A stretch of DNA of 64,000 bases. It comes from Hofstenia miamia (Eukaryota; Xenacoelomorpha; Acoela). Both the position numbers and the translations under genes were made by a program. How positions within the stretch are numbered: the first letter of the stretch is position 1; every line of letters starts with the position of its first letter. The stretch is from assembly GCA_004352715.1 (NCBI GenBank), contig SCFE01000011.1, forward strand, positions 2,917,245 to 2,981,244, in the 5' to 3' direction. Below the pieces are notes generated by a model. That model searched no databases and was not told the DNA's origin. It worked only from the letters and a program-made list of their open reading frames with translations. Below, piece after piece: positions 49,147-61,441 of the stretch.

Positions 49147-50146
49147 NNNNNNNNNNNNNNNNNNNNNNNNNNNNNNNNNNNNNNNNNNNNNNNNNNNNNN
49201 NNNNNNNNNNNNNNNNNNNNNNNNNNNNNNNNNNNNNNNNNNNNNNNNNNNNNNNNNNNNNNNNNNNNNNNNNNNNNNNNNNNNNNNNNNNNNNNNNNNN
49301 NNNNNNNNNNNNNNNNNNNNNNNNNNNNNNNNNNNNNNNNNNNNNNNNNNNNNNNNNNNNNNNNNNNNNNNNNNNNNNNNNNNNNNNNNNNNNNNNNNNN
49401 NNNNNNNNNNNNNNNNNNNNNNNNNNNNNNNNNNNNNNNNNNNNNNNNNNNNNNNNNNNNNNNNNNNNNNNNNNNNNNNNNNNNNNNNNNNNNNNNNNNN
49501 NNNNNNNNNNNNNNNNNNNNNNNNNNNNNNNNNNNNNNNNNNNNNNNNNNNNNNNNNNNNNNNNNNNNNNNNNNNNNNNNNNNNNNNNNNNNNNNNNNNN
49601 NNNNNNNNNNNNNNNNNNNNNNNNNNNNNNNNNNNNNNNNNNNNNNNNNNNNNNNNNNNNNNNNNNNNNNNNNNNNNNNNNNNNNNNNNNNNNNNNNNNN
49701 NNNNNNNNNNNNNNNNNNNNNNNNNNNNNNNNNNNNNNNNNNNNNNNNNNNNNNNNNNNNNNNNNNNNNNNNNNNNNNNNNNNNNNNNNNNNNNNNNNNN
49801 NNNNNNNNNNNNNNNNNNNNNNNNNNNNNNNNNNNNNNNNNNNNNNNNNNNNNNNNNNNNNNNNNNNNNNNNNNNNNNNNNNNNNNNNNNNNNNNNNNNN
49901 NNNNNNNNNNNNNNNNNNNNNNNNNNNNNNNNNNNNNNNNNNNNNNNNNNNNNNNNNNNNNNNNNNNNNNNNNNNNNNNNNNNNNNNNNNNNNNNNNNNN
50001 NNNNNNNNNNNNNNNNNNNNNNNNNNNNNNNNNNNNNNNNNNNNNNNNNNNNNNNNNNNNNNNNNNNNNNNNNNNNNNNNNNNNNNNNNNNNNNNNNNNN
50101 NNNNNNNNNNNNNNNNNNNNNNNNNNNNNNNNNNNNNNNNNNNNNN

Positions 50147-51290
50147 ATTTTATCATCGAAACAATATGGTTTTCACGCTAAACGTAGTACAAGTGATGCA
50201 ATTATTTCAATTACTGAAAAAATATCCGCTAATAAATCTCCAAATAAATCCAGTTGCATAGCCCTTCTAGACTTAAGCAAAGCCTTTAATTCAATGAATT
50301 TTGAAATTTTATCAATTAAAATTAAAAATTATCGATTCCAACAAAATTCAATTAAATAAATTATGAGTTTTTTAAAAAATAGAAAACAGTGTGTATTAAT
50401 AAATAATATGAAATCTGATTATATTATAACCGATGGAGGAGTACCTCAAGACACAGTACTAGGGCCCGTTCTATTTGCAATATTTGGAAATGACATTATT
50501 AAACATGTAAACCATAGTGAAATTTATCAATTTGCTGATGACACGTGTCTCATAAATACAGATAATAATGCATTCAGGGCCACAAAAAATTTGCAAAGTG
50601 ATATTGAAAATCTTTCTAGGTATTTCACATACAATCAATAAAAAATTAATATTGAAAAAACTCAATTCATTTTCCCCCAATGCTGTAAAAGAAATAACAA
50701 ACAAAATTGAATTAATTGTAAACAGTGTTCCGATAAAACAAAGTGATCATGTTACATATTTAGGTGTTGATATTAACAAAGATTTAAAATTCGATAAATT
50801 TCTTTTAAGAAAGATACATAAAATGGCTTCTGGCGTTAGATACTTATACCAACTCAGAAATTTAGGATCAGATTATCGCATTCAGCAATTGCATGTATTT
50901 TGCTTATTGCAACTACATTTATGTTCATTTTTATTCATTAATTTTAATACAAAAAACCGCTATTTATTATCAAAAACTTTTAATTGGTCATTAAAAACAT
51001 TAAATTTTGCACGTAAGCATGATCATGTTAGTGAATATCAAGTACAATTCCATGCAGTTTCAATTTTATTTAAGTATAAGTATGGCCGACAATCAATTTC
51101 TTATTTTGATAATTATTTGAAGTAAATCCTCAATCACATAAGTTTATTGGTAGCAGTATTTCATATCTTAGTTTTCATTGAGCAGCCTCTAATATTTGGA
51201 ATGATTTAGATAATGAGACTAAAGTAGAAAAAAATTACAAAAACTTTAGAAAAAAATTAAAATTTGCATTTTTACAACGACAAAATACAA
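50147..51290 (+). pseudogene. CR1-like LINE reverse transcriptase, second copy with C-terminus
   Basis: It starts at the gap edge with sequence equal to 48439 and runs through ALLDLSKAFNS (in a broken frame), DGGVPQDTVLGPVLFAI, YQFADDTCL, YLGVDINKDLKF, the thumb (RYLYQLRNLGSDYRIQQL) and the C-terminal NIWNDLDNETKVEKNYKNFRKK to about 51270. It retains palm sequence missing from the copy at 48620. From 50568 to 50891 it is nearly identical to 48823-49146. Stops near 50358 and 50639 and others remain. Confidence 0.9.
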
Positions 51291-51367
51291 TCGGAGACAT
51301 AAACATGCTAGACACATTTACCCTAGATGCGACAAGCGCTTTAATACACACAAAAAGAAACATCAAA

Positions 51368-52254
51368 TGTTCGCCCGCCTAAACCAAGAAAACGCAGCCG
51401 AAGCTCTCTACATCTTTTTAAATCAACACTATCTTCACCAGCAAACCCCGATAAAACACCGGAGAAGTCGCCCCCTGCAACACCTCAAAAAGAAATCGCC
51501 ATTGCATCACCAAATGTTCCTTCATCACCCAAACTCTTTTCATTTCCGAAGATATCACCCGCACCATAAAAACTAGTAAAAGAAAACGTAAAACCACAAA
51601 TAAAGAAGATTAAGAATGGAACAACTACACTTATCATAGGAAGCAGCATCCTCAAATATACTCGTTCACATCATCTCCTTCAAAATCAAATCATAATCAT
51701 TCACTCGTACCCAGGAAGTAGCACTGCAGTTCTATCGCAAAAAGTCACGCAATACTAAAATGCTCACGTCAACACTGTGATGCTCAGCACCGGTCTAATT
51801 GATGCACTCAACTTCACTCCTAACATGTTCCGCAAAAAGCTACAAAATATCATCACAGAAGTCAAGAAGAAATTCACACAAAATCACCCCTGTCTGTGCA
51901 GAATCAAATCTCTCAAAGAACTTTCCAATCCAACAATGTAATCAAATCATAAGAAGTTTCTCTCAACGTCGTCTTAGTGTCATTCCAGTCTTTGATCATT
52001 TCCTTCTTTCGCCACGATCAATCAATTCCACTCTTCTTGCTCATGATGGTATTCACCTGTCTCGCAAAGGTCTCTCAGTCTTCATCCGCAATTTAAGAAA
52101 CTACTTTCACCCTCTGTCAACTCACCCGAATCACTATGGTTTATTGCGTCAACCCGAAATTTCCTACCCCAAACCAGCATCCAACAATACACGCCGTGCA
52201 CTACTGCCGACACCCGCTTTTCACCCCACCCTATGCCGTCAGTTATTCCAATGA
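51368..52254 (+). pseudogene. LINE ORF1 with SGNH-hydrolase (esterase-like) domain, frame-broken
   Basis: It starts MFARLNQENAAEALYIFLNQ, then a basic Pro/Lys-rich linker. From 51616, TTLIIGSSILKY (block I, with Ser where GDS enzymes have Asp), HSYPGSST, then a frame change to SFSQRRLSVIPVFDHF and AHDGIHLSRKGL (block V, the D-x-x-H pair). Some CR1-group LINEs carry such an esterase-like ORF1; its role in transposition is unclear. Stops at about 51574 and 51757 and shifts near 51900 make it a pseudogene. The base composition is clearly more GC-rich than the ORF2 that follows. Confidence 0.75.
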
Positions 52255-52454
52255 ACAAGGTAAACTTTTTGAAAACACTATTTTTATTTGAATTACTACT
52301 TAAAAATGTAAAATTATATTATATACACGTGAGACAACCACGCATACACACACACAAATTTCATTATCAGCACTACTATGAATTATCACTAAAATTTAAA
52401 AAAAATTTCTTACTTTCATCCATGATTACTTTTTTAATAATTTAAATATTCTAG

Positions 52455-53193
52455 CAAGAGATATAGAATTAAATCCTGGCCCAATCTTAGATGAATGTAA
52501 TCTTGAAAATTTAGCGAATCATTGTAAAGACAATTTTAAGTATATTTATTTAAACGCCAGAAGTCTGAATTAAAAAAGAAATCACTTTCTTAAAATTGCA
52601 ACTCAATTTGATTCAAATTCAATTATCACTATTACAGAAATTTGGTTAAACAACGAAATTCAATTTTTTTTAATTCAGACCCTGCAATCTTTGATGTTTT
52701 TGTTAAGAATAGGGATAGTAGAGGTGGTGGGCTTATGATTACTGTACCAAAAGAATTAAATCCAATACGAAAAAAAATCTTGAATCCGATCATTCTGTTT
52801 TTGAATCTTTATGGATTGAAATTAAATCACCTACAAATTCTTCAGAAAATGAATTAATTAATGTGAATTATAATCCAAATAAGAATTTTCTTGTAAAATA
52901 TATAAAGTTAAATGTGATGAAATTTCAAATATTCCTAATAATAACTATTCCCTAAACAAATTTGGTGATTTAATATAAATTATTTCAGTTTTTATGAAAA
53001 AAATGCATTGTATGAACTATGCGCTACTTATAACTTAAAAATTATCAACACTTAGACTCCCACTAGAAGCATTACATTAATTATTTTTTATGTAATTCAG
53101 AAACTATATATAAACCTTTAATGCTTGAATCTTTCAGTGATCATGCACTCTACATTTATATTAGCACACATCATGCTAAGTTATCTAAATTTA
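52455..53193 (+). pseudogene. LINE ORF2 N-terminus: 2A-like motif and AP endonuclease
   Basis: ILARDIELNPGP at about 52447-52490 fits the 2A consensus D-(V/I)-E-x-N-P-G-P, at which ribosomes skip a peptide bond in many viruses and some LINEs. After it come YIYLNARSLN (endonuclease start), SIITITEIWLN (catalytic Glu region), VFVKNRDSRGGGLMITV in the next frame, ELCATYNLKIINT and TPTRSITL-like text. This is an APE-type endonuclease that would nick target DNA. Stops at 52572 and shifts near 52660 and 52800 disable it. The 53' part up to 53193 is repeated after the gap. Confidence 0.82.
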
Positions 53194-53321
53194 NNNNNNN
53201 NNNNNNNNNNNNNNNNNNNNNNNNNNNNNNNNNNNNNNNNNNNNNNNNNNNNNNNNNNNNNNNNNNNNNNNNNNNNNNNNNNNNNNNNNNNNNNNNNNNN
53301 NNNNNNNNNNNNNNNNNNNNN

Positions 53322-54690
53322 AATTAAATCCAATACGAAAAAAAATCTTGAATCCGATCATTCTGTTTTTGAATTTTATGGATTGAAATTAAATCACCTA
53401 CAAATTCTTCAGAAAATGAATTAATTAATGTGAATTATAATCCAAATAAGAATTTTCTTGTAGAATATATAAAGTTAAATGTGATGAAATTTCAAATATT
53501 CCTAATAATAACTATTCCCTAAACAAATTTGGTGATTTAATATAAATTATTTCAGTTTTTATGAAAAAAATGCATTGTATGAACTATGCGCTACTTATAA
53601 CTTAAAAATTATCAACACTTAGACTCCCACTAGAAGCATTACATTAATTATTTTTTATGTAATTCAGAAACTATATATAAACCTTTAATGCTTGAATCTT
53701 TCAGTGATCATGCACTCTACATTTATATTAGCACACATCATGCTAAGTTATCTAAATTTAAAACGATTTCAAAAACTATTCAAATGAAATCATGGAAAAT
53801 TTACTGAAAAATATTCAATTCCGCTATATTTTTACTCTAAATTCTGGTTCATACATGTTAAATTACATTGCTGCACCGATCAATCAAGCACTAAACAAAG
53901 CAGCACCGCTTGAATTCCGCCGAGTAATTAACAAATCACGACGATTTACCTTAACCGCAACTGATCATGAATTAAATAAGAACACAATAAATATAAAGCA
54001 GAAACTCTTTGAACTAGCTAAGTCCGACCCGACCAAGATAAATTGGACTAATTAAGAAAGGTCAAAGAAATTAATTAAAGACCTACGCACAAAAAATACA
54101 TCATTAAAAAAACGAAGATTTTTTGAAAACTTAAGTTCTTCTAAACAAAAGTGAAAATTTTAAACTGTTTTATTGGAAAACCAAATGAGCTAAATATAGT
54201 GACATTTCAGAAATTTATATTGATAATAAAAAAAGATCTTAAATCATCTAAATGACACATCAAAACTTAAGCAATCAAATTATAAATCTACGTTTCAATT
54301 TATATTATCTACCTTAAAAGAATTACAAACGATTGTACAAAACGTAGACGTTAATAAATCTTCAGGTTTGACTCATTTACCTTACTTTATAATTAAAATT
54401 TTTTTCATGTATTTGGTGACGATTTATCATTTGCATTTAATCAATGTATAGTTGAAAACGAATTTCCGGGAATAATGAAAAAGTCAGATATAACACATTT
54501 GTATAAAAATGGAGATCCCCTTATTGCTAAAAATTATAGGCTGAGCTCACCACGCACATAGCAACAAACACATACACACATTTATTCTATATATATATTA
54601 TTATTATTTTGTAAATACATGTATTTGTAGTTTGTAGCTCTATTTACTGTCATTTATTTACAGCAATAAATTTGCTTTGACTCTAATAGC
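53322..54690 (+). pseudogene. LINE ORF2 endonuclease end, linker and deleted 3' end
   Basis: 53322-53760 repeats 52756-53193. From 53870 it reads APINQALNKAAPLEFRRVINKSRRF, the linker before the RT. It reaches KNGDPLIAKNYR at 54500-54540, then jumps directly to 3' UTR sequence (TTGTAAATACATGTATTTG, CAGCAATAAATTTGCTTTGAC, 54590-54690). The RT is therefore removed by an internal deletion or template switch. Nearly the same linker lies at 47691-48300. Confidence 0.8.
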
Positions 54691-54960
54691 ATATTGCTAC
54701 CCTCTAAAATTTTCTCAAAATATAAATAATTATTCAGCAAACTATAAATTCCATCCAGTTCTCTTGAATTTCTAAACCAATGTTAATCACATATAATTAC
54801 AAACGAAATTTCATTATTCTATATTTTAAAAAACAACAATCTTGCCGTTTTTATCGAATCAGATAATTTGATTTAAAACTAGGAAAACAAAATTTTTCAA
54901 TATAACAAAATTTTAGAATTTTAGAAAAATTGACCTCATCAAAAGGTATTGATTGTAGCC
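54691..54960. other. No feature recognised
   Basis: AT-rich spacer between LINE tail and the GC-richer block. Confidence 0.5.
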
Positions 54961-55015
54961 GTCATTCATTCCGCATTACCTACGTCAATCATTGTAAAAT
55001 CACGCGTCAATCAAT

Positions 55016-55211
55016 GCCGTTTGTCGCTGTTGATGTACTTGATCCGCTGCTGATAGGCGCGGCTGCCGTCATCGGCTTTTTAGCTAATGTCAATCAATGA
55101 AAAGACCAAAGAGCGTCAAATCATTTTAACCATGCGCTTGATAAAAGTTCTCAAGAAGCATTTATGGTTCCGTCACTCTCGTTCCTCATCGCGGGACTCC
55201 ATTGCAAGAGC
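55016..55211 (+). pseudogene. Partial upstream copy of the leucine-zipper gene, TATA segment missing
   Basis: Matches 55226-55450 with a few substitutions. It has an ATG at 55132 and 26 codons identical or nearly so to the start of the gene below, then runs into a 14-N gap. Relative to the downstream copy it lacks a 27-bp piece holding the TATA box (between GACCAAAGAGC and GTCAAATC). It could be a second gene copy or the other allele placed in tandem by the assembler. Confidence 0.6.
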
Positions 55212-55328
55212 NNNNNNNNNNNNNNCCGTTTGTCGCTGTTGATGTACTTGATCCGCTGCTGATAGGCGCGGCTGCCGTCATCGGCTTTTTAGTTAATGTC
55301 AATCAATGAGAAGACCAACGAGCACTAG

Positions 55329-55336
55329 TATATAAG
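55329..55336 (+). promoter_or_regulatory. TATA box of the 55368-55721 gene
   Basis: TATATAAG lies 32 bp before the ATG, which implies a transcription start only a few bases upstream of it. The sequence GTCAATCA occurs at about 54984, 55006, 55090 and 55292, in both copies' upstream regions, and may be an upstream element. Confidence 0.5.
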
Positions 55337-55367
55337 AAGTCTATTTCTTCGTCAAATCATTTTAACC

Positions 55368-55721
55368 ATGCGCTTGATAAAAGTTCTCAAGAAGCATTTA
55401 TGGTTCCGTCACTCTCGTTCCTCATCGCGGGACTCCATTGCAAAAGCGCAGGAGCTCCAAAGACAAGTGGACTTTCTTGAAAGTCAAGCGGATCATTTAC
55501 TTGAGTGCAATCGACGATTGAGGAAGAAAATCCCAGAAACACAGAAGCAGACGCAAATGTCCAAACGAATGTCATGTCGCAATTCTCTTTGTCTTGAAGA
55601 AATGGCAGAGTTGTTGCGGCATCAGGAGCAATTAAGGAACGAGTTAGTTGAAAAGACAACTTCATCAATAAGCTACAAGCTCAAATTCTGCAGAAGACTA
55701 AAAAAGACGAACATTAATTGA
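55368..55721 (+). CDS. Small leucine-zipper protein, intronless, function unknown
   Basis: 117 codons from the ATG at 55368. I do not recognise the family. Residues 1-28 are basic and Ser/Arg-rich (HSRSSSRDS). Residues 30-55 form a textbook zipper: Leu at 30, 37, 44 and 51 (d positions), with Val34, Ala41, Asn48 and Ile55 at the a positions; an Asn there is typical of bZIP dimers. A second, weaker coiled coil spans about 76-95 (LEEMAELLRHQEQLRNELVE). The C-terminus is basic. No proper bZIP basic region (N-x7-R) precedes the zipper, so DNA binding is unproven. The block is visibly more GC-rich than its surroundings, has a TATA box and GTCAATCA repeats upstream, and a partial duplicate lies 236 bp upstream. 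It could be a host gene or a captured element gene. Confidence 0.5.
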   Translation: MRLIKVLKKHLWFRHSRSSSRDSIAKAQELQRQVDFLESQADHLLECNRRLRKKIPETQKQTQMSKRMSCRNSLCLEEMAELLRHQEQLRNELVEKTTSSISYKLKFCRRLKKTNIN

Positions 55722-58700
55722 ACTCATAAAATTTGTAAATATTTTGATTTTTTGACATTAACAAAACTTTCTGACATATTAGTTCAATTTTTATGCTTTT
55801 TCATGTATTTTATGAAAAAAAATTTTTACTTAAAAATGTATGAATTGTATATTCAATTGCTAAATGCATGCAGTGCGAGCATTACAATGTATAAAATTTT
55901 GAATAGTTAATACATACTGTGGAGAAATCTACTATGGATCAATGCTTGGTGAAATTTTTATATTGGTTTTTTTCAAACGTATATTCAATTTTTGATTTTA
56001 TCTTAATTTTGCTTAGGATTGCGATTATTTTGATCAATAAACAAATCATACAACGTTGCAATTCATGTTTCAGATGTTCTGAAATTACTAGATTTTTGGA
56101 AGCCAAAGAGATAATTAATTATCGAAATTGAATTCGTTTCATATATTTTGTCAAATGCTAAAAATTCCAAGTAAACTTCATTTAAGCAATTTCGTGGAAA
56201 TCATAAAAATAATATAAAAAAGTTAAAACTAAAAATTTCACTAATTGTGGTCAACCAATAACTAAGTATAAGAATAAAAAACAAACATCACTTATTAAAT
56301 GCCAATACATTGCAGTATTTACAAAATACGTAAAAAGTGTCAAAGCAATATATTTGCTAAAAAGTTACAATAAATTTACAAACTAAATATGAAATATTTA
56401 ATAAAAAATTTGTGTGTGTGTGTGTGTGTTATTCCGCAAGTAGGTTTTCAAAGAAATACCTGTTTTGTGGCAAAATCATATCCTTTTAACAATTTAGAAG
56501 CTTGATTACGCCTGCATTCTAATTGAAACAAAACCTGTATATTGAATGGTATGCAGGGCTGTGGCTAATTGCAAACACCTAGGGACTAATATAACTTGTA
56601 GACGGAAACATATTTTTCTCGAATTTTACTTTATCTTAATTAGGGACCTATTTTGTTATTTTTATAAAAATATGAGGAGTTGTTTTAAGTTTCTCATAAA
56701 TTAACAAGAAGCTTCATTTTTTACTATTTTTATAAAAAGTCAATCACTTCAGTGCAAAGGAAGCAGCTCATCAGTAGAGACCTGTGAAAGGGGGGATAAG
56801 TTCCCCCAGTACCACCCGTGGCCACGTCCTTAAGAACACACCGCATTGCATGCCATTATACTAGCACCTTTATAACGTGCAAAATGGATTTCATATCGAT
56901 TACTTTTTTATTCTCTACAAACTCATGAATATCTAAATGTATTAGATGTTTCAGGATAAGCTTACTAATTAATAGACATTTTGGCATATCTAGAAATATA
57001 CAAACATTTTAAACCCTTTTGTAGCCAATGCTTTCTCTCTCAAATAATATCACAAGCATAGTAACAAAGTACAGTAGATGCTTCACTTTACGAATGCGTC
57101 GTGTTACCATTGTAACCAGTAGAACTAAGTAATCATTCAAAAGGACCTGAGAAGATTAATAGTTACAAATATTTAAAAGTTAAAATAAACAATAGGACAG
57201 CGATTTACAACTTTTAAATACGATGTTTAAAAATGCTTGAAATTGAAGATCAGAAGTAAATGAAAAGAATTATTTCAAATCCACGATAATAACTAGAAAC
57301 AAAGTTTTCAATTGTTCATTAATTCCACATTTTATTAAATATTTCTATATATTATTTTATATTTATTCGTTTTTGTAGTTTATTATATGAAATTATTAAC
57401 ACTATTGTAAGTACATGTACCTATTTTCTTATTGTTCATTTTGGCTTATGACGCGTTTCTAGTATTAAGCGATTAAGCAATATGTAAATTCCGCAGCCCA
57501 AATTTACAAGCATGAAAACACGTATGAAGTCTATTTCTTATGTGTTAGTGAATTTTTTAAAATAAAATCAGTTACTAGAAATTTGTCGAAATGTTAATTT
57601 TATACTGTTGATGTGCTGTTCCGATCTAAATTAAATAAAGAAAGGAATCAGTGTAGATTAAATTAAAAGGGTAAACATAATTCCATATTTTACTGAAATC
57701 AATGTGGAAAAACGCATACATATAATTAAGCGATATATCTCTATAAATATATAGACAAAAATGTAAGCTGAGAATGTAAACCGAATCCAAGGTCGAATGC
57801 TCCAAATTAATTTCTAAAATTTAGAAAGAATTCTTGGATTGCCTAAGTGATAATATTTCAACTGTAAAAGAAAAAGAGTCTCTCCCCGATAAATATGGCC
57901 TAAAAGTTTCACCTACCACAAAAGCACACAAATAAAAAATCGTAATGTCAAGTAAATTATTACAATGGAAAGATGACAAACTAAATACCAAGGAATGCAA
58001 AATATTTGTCCACAAAATAAGTACGTTTTGAAAAAAATATATTAGATTAGAATACAATGACTAGAGCAGTCAAGAAATTCAACTCCACATCATTGATCAC
58101 AATAAATAAGTGCTTAGAAAAGTTTTACTTATTTGTCTATGAATGTCACAATATTTGTTGAAAGATCTCTCTAAATTAACACTACGGAAGGAAGAGTCTT
58201 GTGGTGAAATAATTAATTGATCCCACTTCCATGGGTCTTCCACTAACATATCACCGAATCATTCTAGACTCCCAATAGAATATCAATCAACATAAAACAT
58301 GAACTGCTTTATAACTAATTGTATACTATATTTTCTGATAACTAAGTAATCATTCAGATGTATAAATGCAGGTTTGCGGGTCAACAAGGACTTTTAAGTC
58401 CAGCTGAACTAAGGACTAGATTCTGAGCTTTTATGGTTAAATAAGATATGCTACCTATCTAAGATTCTTGGAGGGAGAATTCTTCTAATATGATAGGAGG
58501 TAAAATTTTCATCATACTACACATCCGCGGAATTTTGCATAAGTCTCTTATATTCAAATTTGAATATCGTTTGCTTTCAAACTATTCACCTTTGGAGTTT
58601 CAATTATCAAAAACCTCCAATCATTGGCTTCTTCATCGGTTGGTTGGGTAGGTTGTAGAACACCTAATAGGTATGTAATGCATTTATGCACATTGAAGAG

Positions 58701-59568
58701 TTTTGAAATTTGTAAAACATAGACAAAAAAGTATTGCATAGCAATTTAAACTTTTGCTACTGGTTTTGAAAAAACTGTCACACTAACAGTTAAAAAATTT
58801 CTCTCGATCCGGCAGGAGTGTTCCCACAAGGTTATAAAAGAGGAGCATATTTTAGGACTGAAATATTTGGCAACAAACAAATAGAGAGATTAACAAAGAG
58901 GTTTTCACCATCAAGATTTGTTGATCTAATAGGATTTCGTATTTTAGCCTCATTCTTGTCAAGAACTTCTTCAAGTGAATCCCATGCATTAGTCTGTAAT
59001 AATAATTCCGCATTTTTTAGTTTTTCTTTGAAATTCTGAATTTTCTTTGTATTACTTGGAAATCAGGCCTTTATTATGAGATACATAGAAAATCTGTGTA
59101 CTTTAATTTGACTAGCTAACTTAAACTGAGTTTTTATTGGACAGAAAGTTCTTTCCAATGCAGAAGAGTGCTAATCAGTGCTAGACATAAGCTGTGGAAC
59201 AATGGGCATTAGTTTGCATTTATAATTCGTGTGTAAGTTATAGTTGTACATCCCCAATAATGTCGCTGCTAGCTTGTATTTTTCCTTGATAGCCATCCCT
59301 GTCCTCTCGGTGCCCTGTCATCCTTTGCAAAGTTTTAGATTACGGGATAGCATTCGGTTCCTGACCATGCTTGAAAATTTTTTTCAGTGCTACACATATG
59401 CAATGCTTAAAATTCGTTAAGTTTTTGTTAACAGCAATTGTAATCATTCAAATTTCTAAAACGAATTTTAAAGTATTCATGAATAAGTCAACTCACTGAG
59501 CTGTAACTTATAAGCAATTTTTTTGCTAAATAATTTTTATCCAATGTATTAAGATAGCAGTTAGAATG
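55722..59568. other. Unrecognised AT-rich DNA
   Basis: No exon could be supported. A (TG)n microsatellite lies at 56410-56429. A 70-codon frame at 55919-56131 with a hydrophobic stretch (FDFILILLRIAIILI) and frames at 57821-58057, 58554-58739 and 58818-59039 show no family features or codon support, so they are not called. Confidence 0.5.
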
Positions 59569-59852
59569 GATTTTAGTACGCCATCGCGTGACAGAAATAT
59601 TTTGCAGAAGGAAATATTTCATTTAATGCTTGATTTTATGTTCAGCAGTTCCCATGCTGTTTACTAGCAACGTTAGTGCGTTACAATGTGTTGCACATGA
59701 ATTGATTACTCATCAGTGACTGGCGGAATTAGTGCACATACAAGTATTGGAAAAGTTCACTATGAAAATGTAAACATTCATATCAAAATGGCTCTTTAAA
59801 CAAAGATATTTGAGATGTAATTTGATGAACTCAGAAAAACCTGGAAACAGCT
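59569..59852 (-). repeat. Dispersed repeat D, copy 2 (inverted relative to 17819-18135)
   Basis: Shared landmarks: GCCATCGCGT, AATATTTTGCAGAA, CAAGTATTGGAAAAGTTC, ACATTCATATCAAAAT and GAACTCAGAAAAACCTGGAA. About 41 kb from copy 1. Confidence 0.7.
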
Positions 59853-60291
59853 TTTGCAATTTATAAAAATCTGTGCTTAGCCTCAACATCTATTCAATTA
59901 ATGATCTCACAGATCAACCCAATCTGCAACAGGTTAGTGATTGTATAAGTTGAAATACTTATTAGAATTCTATGTTTTAAATTGATGTTCATAATGTAAT
60001 TGATTGCACTGCTTCTTTAAGAAGTTGATTTTGTAATACTCTTATTCAGAGTTACTAAGATTGGAACTTTGGTAACTGGTTAGCAGTTAGCAGTATAATT
60101 AAAAATACATAGTTAAATCACAATTCACACTTTTCATCTGAAAAATTTTATAGGCCTATATATATATATATATTGGATTTCTTGTAGAATATTTTTTCCC
60201 TTACAGAATTTAGAAAATGCATATCAATTGTGAATCAAAGAAATGTGCTACCAATTCATTCAAAAATCAAATATAACTTGGATATTTTAAA

Positions 60292-60334
<43 letters not shown>

Positions 60335-61441
60335 TTCTTTTTATTTATTTATACACATATATATATATATATATATAAGCTGTTTTAATCTAGAAAATTA
60401 AACATGGTGATACAAAGACTTGATATTGCCTATGCACAAATTTCAAACTATTATAACTATATTTCTAGCAGAATAAAATTTTGATATTTTCTAATATCAA
60501 TTATTTAATCAGCATTTATTTTTTCGTGCACTAAACAAAACGTTTCAAGTTGTTTAATTAGTAATTTCGCTAAAGGCAAACATAATTACTTCTTTAGCAT
60601 GATGTGTCAACTGACATTTGTGTATTTGCAACCGAAAATCTTTCAAAATTATTTTGAGCTTCCCCTCCAATTTTAGGAAAGTACAAGCATTCAAGATGCT
60701 TGATTTGTATGAGGCCTCTGAAATTTCAAGTGTAAATCCGATAGGTTACACTTTCATTACTATAAACAGCTTCTGTAAAAATTATTACTATGTTCCATAA
60801 AAACTGAAATTAAATTATTTTTTCAAAGAGCGGAACAATTCAATTTATAGTATACTATTGAGAGATTATAGAAAGTAAATTTAATTATCATTCTAATTGT
60901 AAAATTGAAAATTTTAAAATCTAGGATCGTGAAATGCATTTTTTAGGGTCTATTTCTCAATATTTTCAAAAATTTTTGCGGGCCTCGCCCCGCATTAGGG
61001 TATAACAATGATGCCCCCGTCAGAAATTCCTGTGTACGCCCCTGGGTGTTACAAAATTTTATTTTCGAAAATATTTTCACGCAAATAAATGCAATAAGTT
61101 TTAAAACAATGAAATAACATTTCTCAATTGGCATGTCCAAATTCCAATTTGTTTCAAACTATGAGTTTTTCATAGACCAAAGCTTGATTTTAATGTATAC
61201 TTACATTCATTACACTGCTTAGAATGAATGACATTATATTCCTACACCAGGTCGAAAAACTAAAGTAAATAATTCGATCATATAAATTATAAATGCATCT
61301 TTCTCAATGTTTGAAAAAATTTACTTTAATATTTATTGTACTCAACCCCAGGTTACAATTTTGATTTTAGCCAGCTTGATTGTATAAGATTTTTATTTGA
61401 AATAGTTGCATTTGAGTTAATTTGCTATTAAAAAATAACTA
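59853..61441. other. No gene; TA microsatellites
   Basis: TA tracts at 60158-60174, 60296-60330 and 60356-60377. A frame at 60618-60800 has no recognisable features. A GC-richer patch at 60975-61045 (CGGGCCTCGCCCCGCATT) may be a repeat fragment. Confidence 0.5.

Noticed and set aside
55919-56131. 70-codon frame with a hydrophobic segment
   Set aside because: No conserved features, AT-driven codons, no support for transcription.
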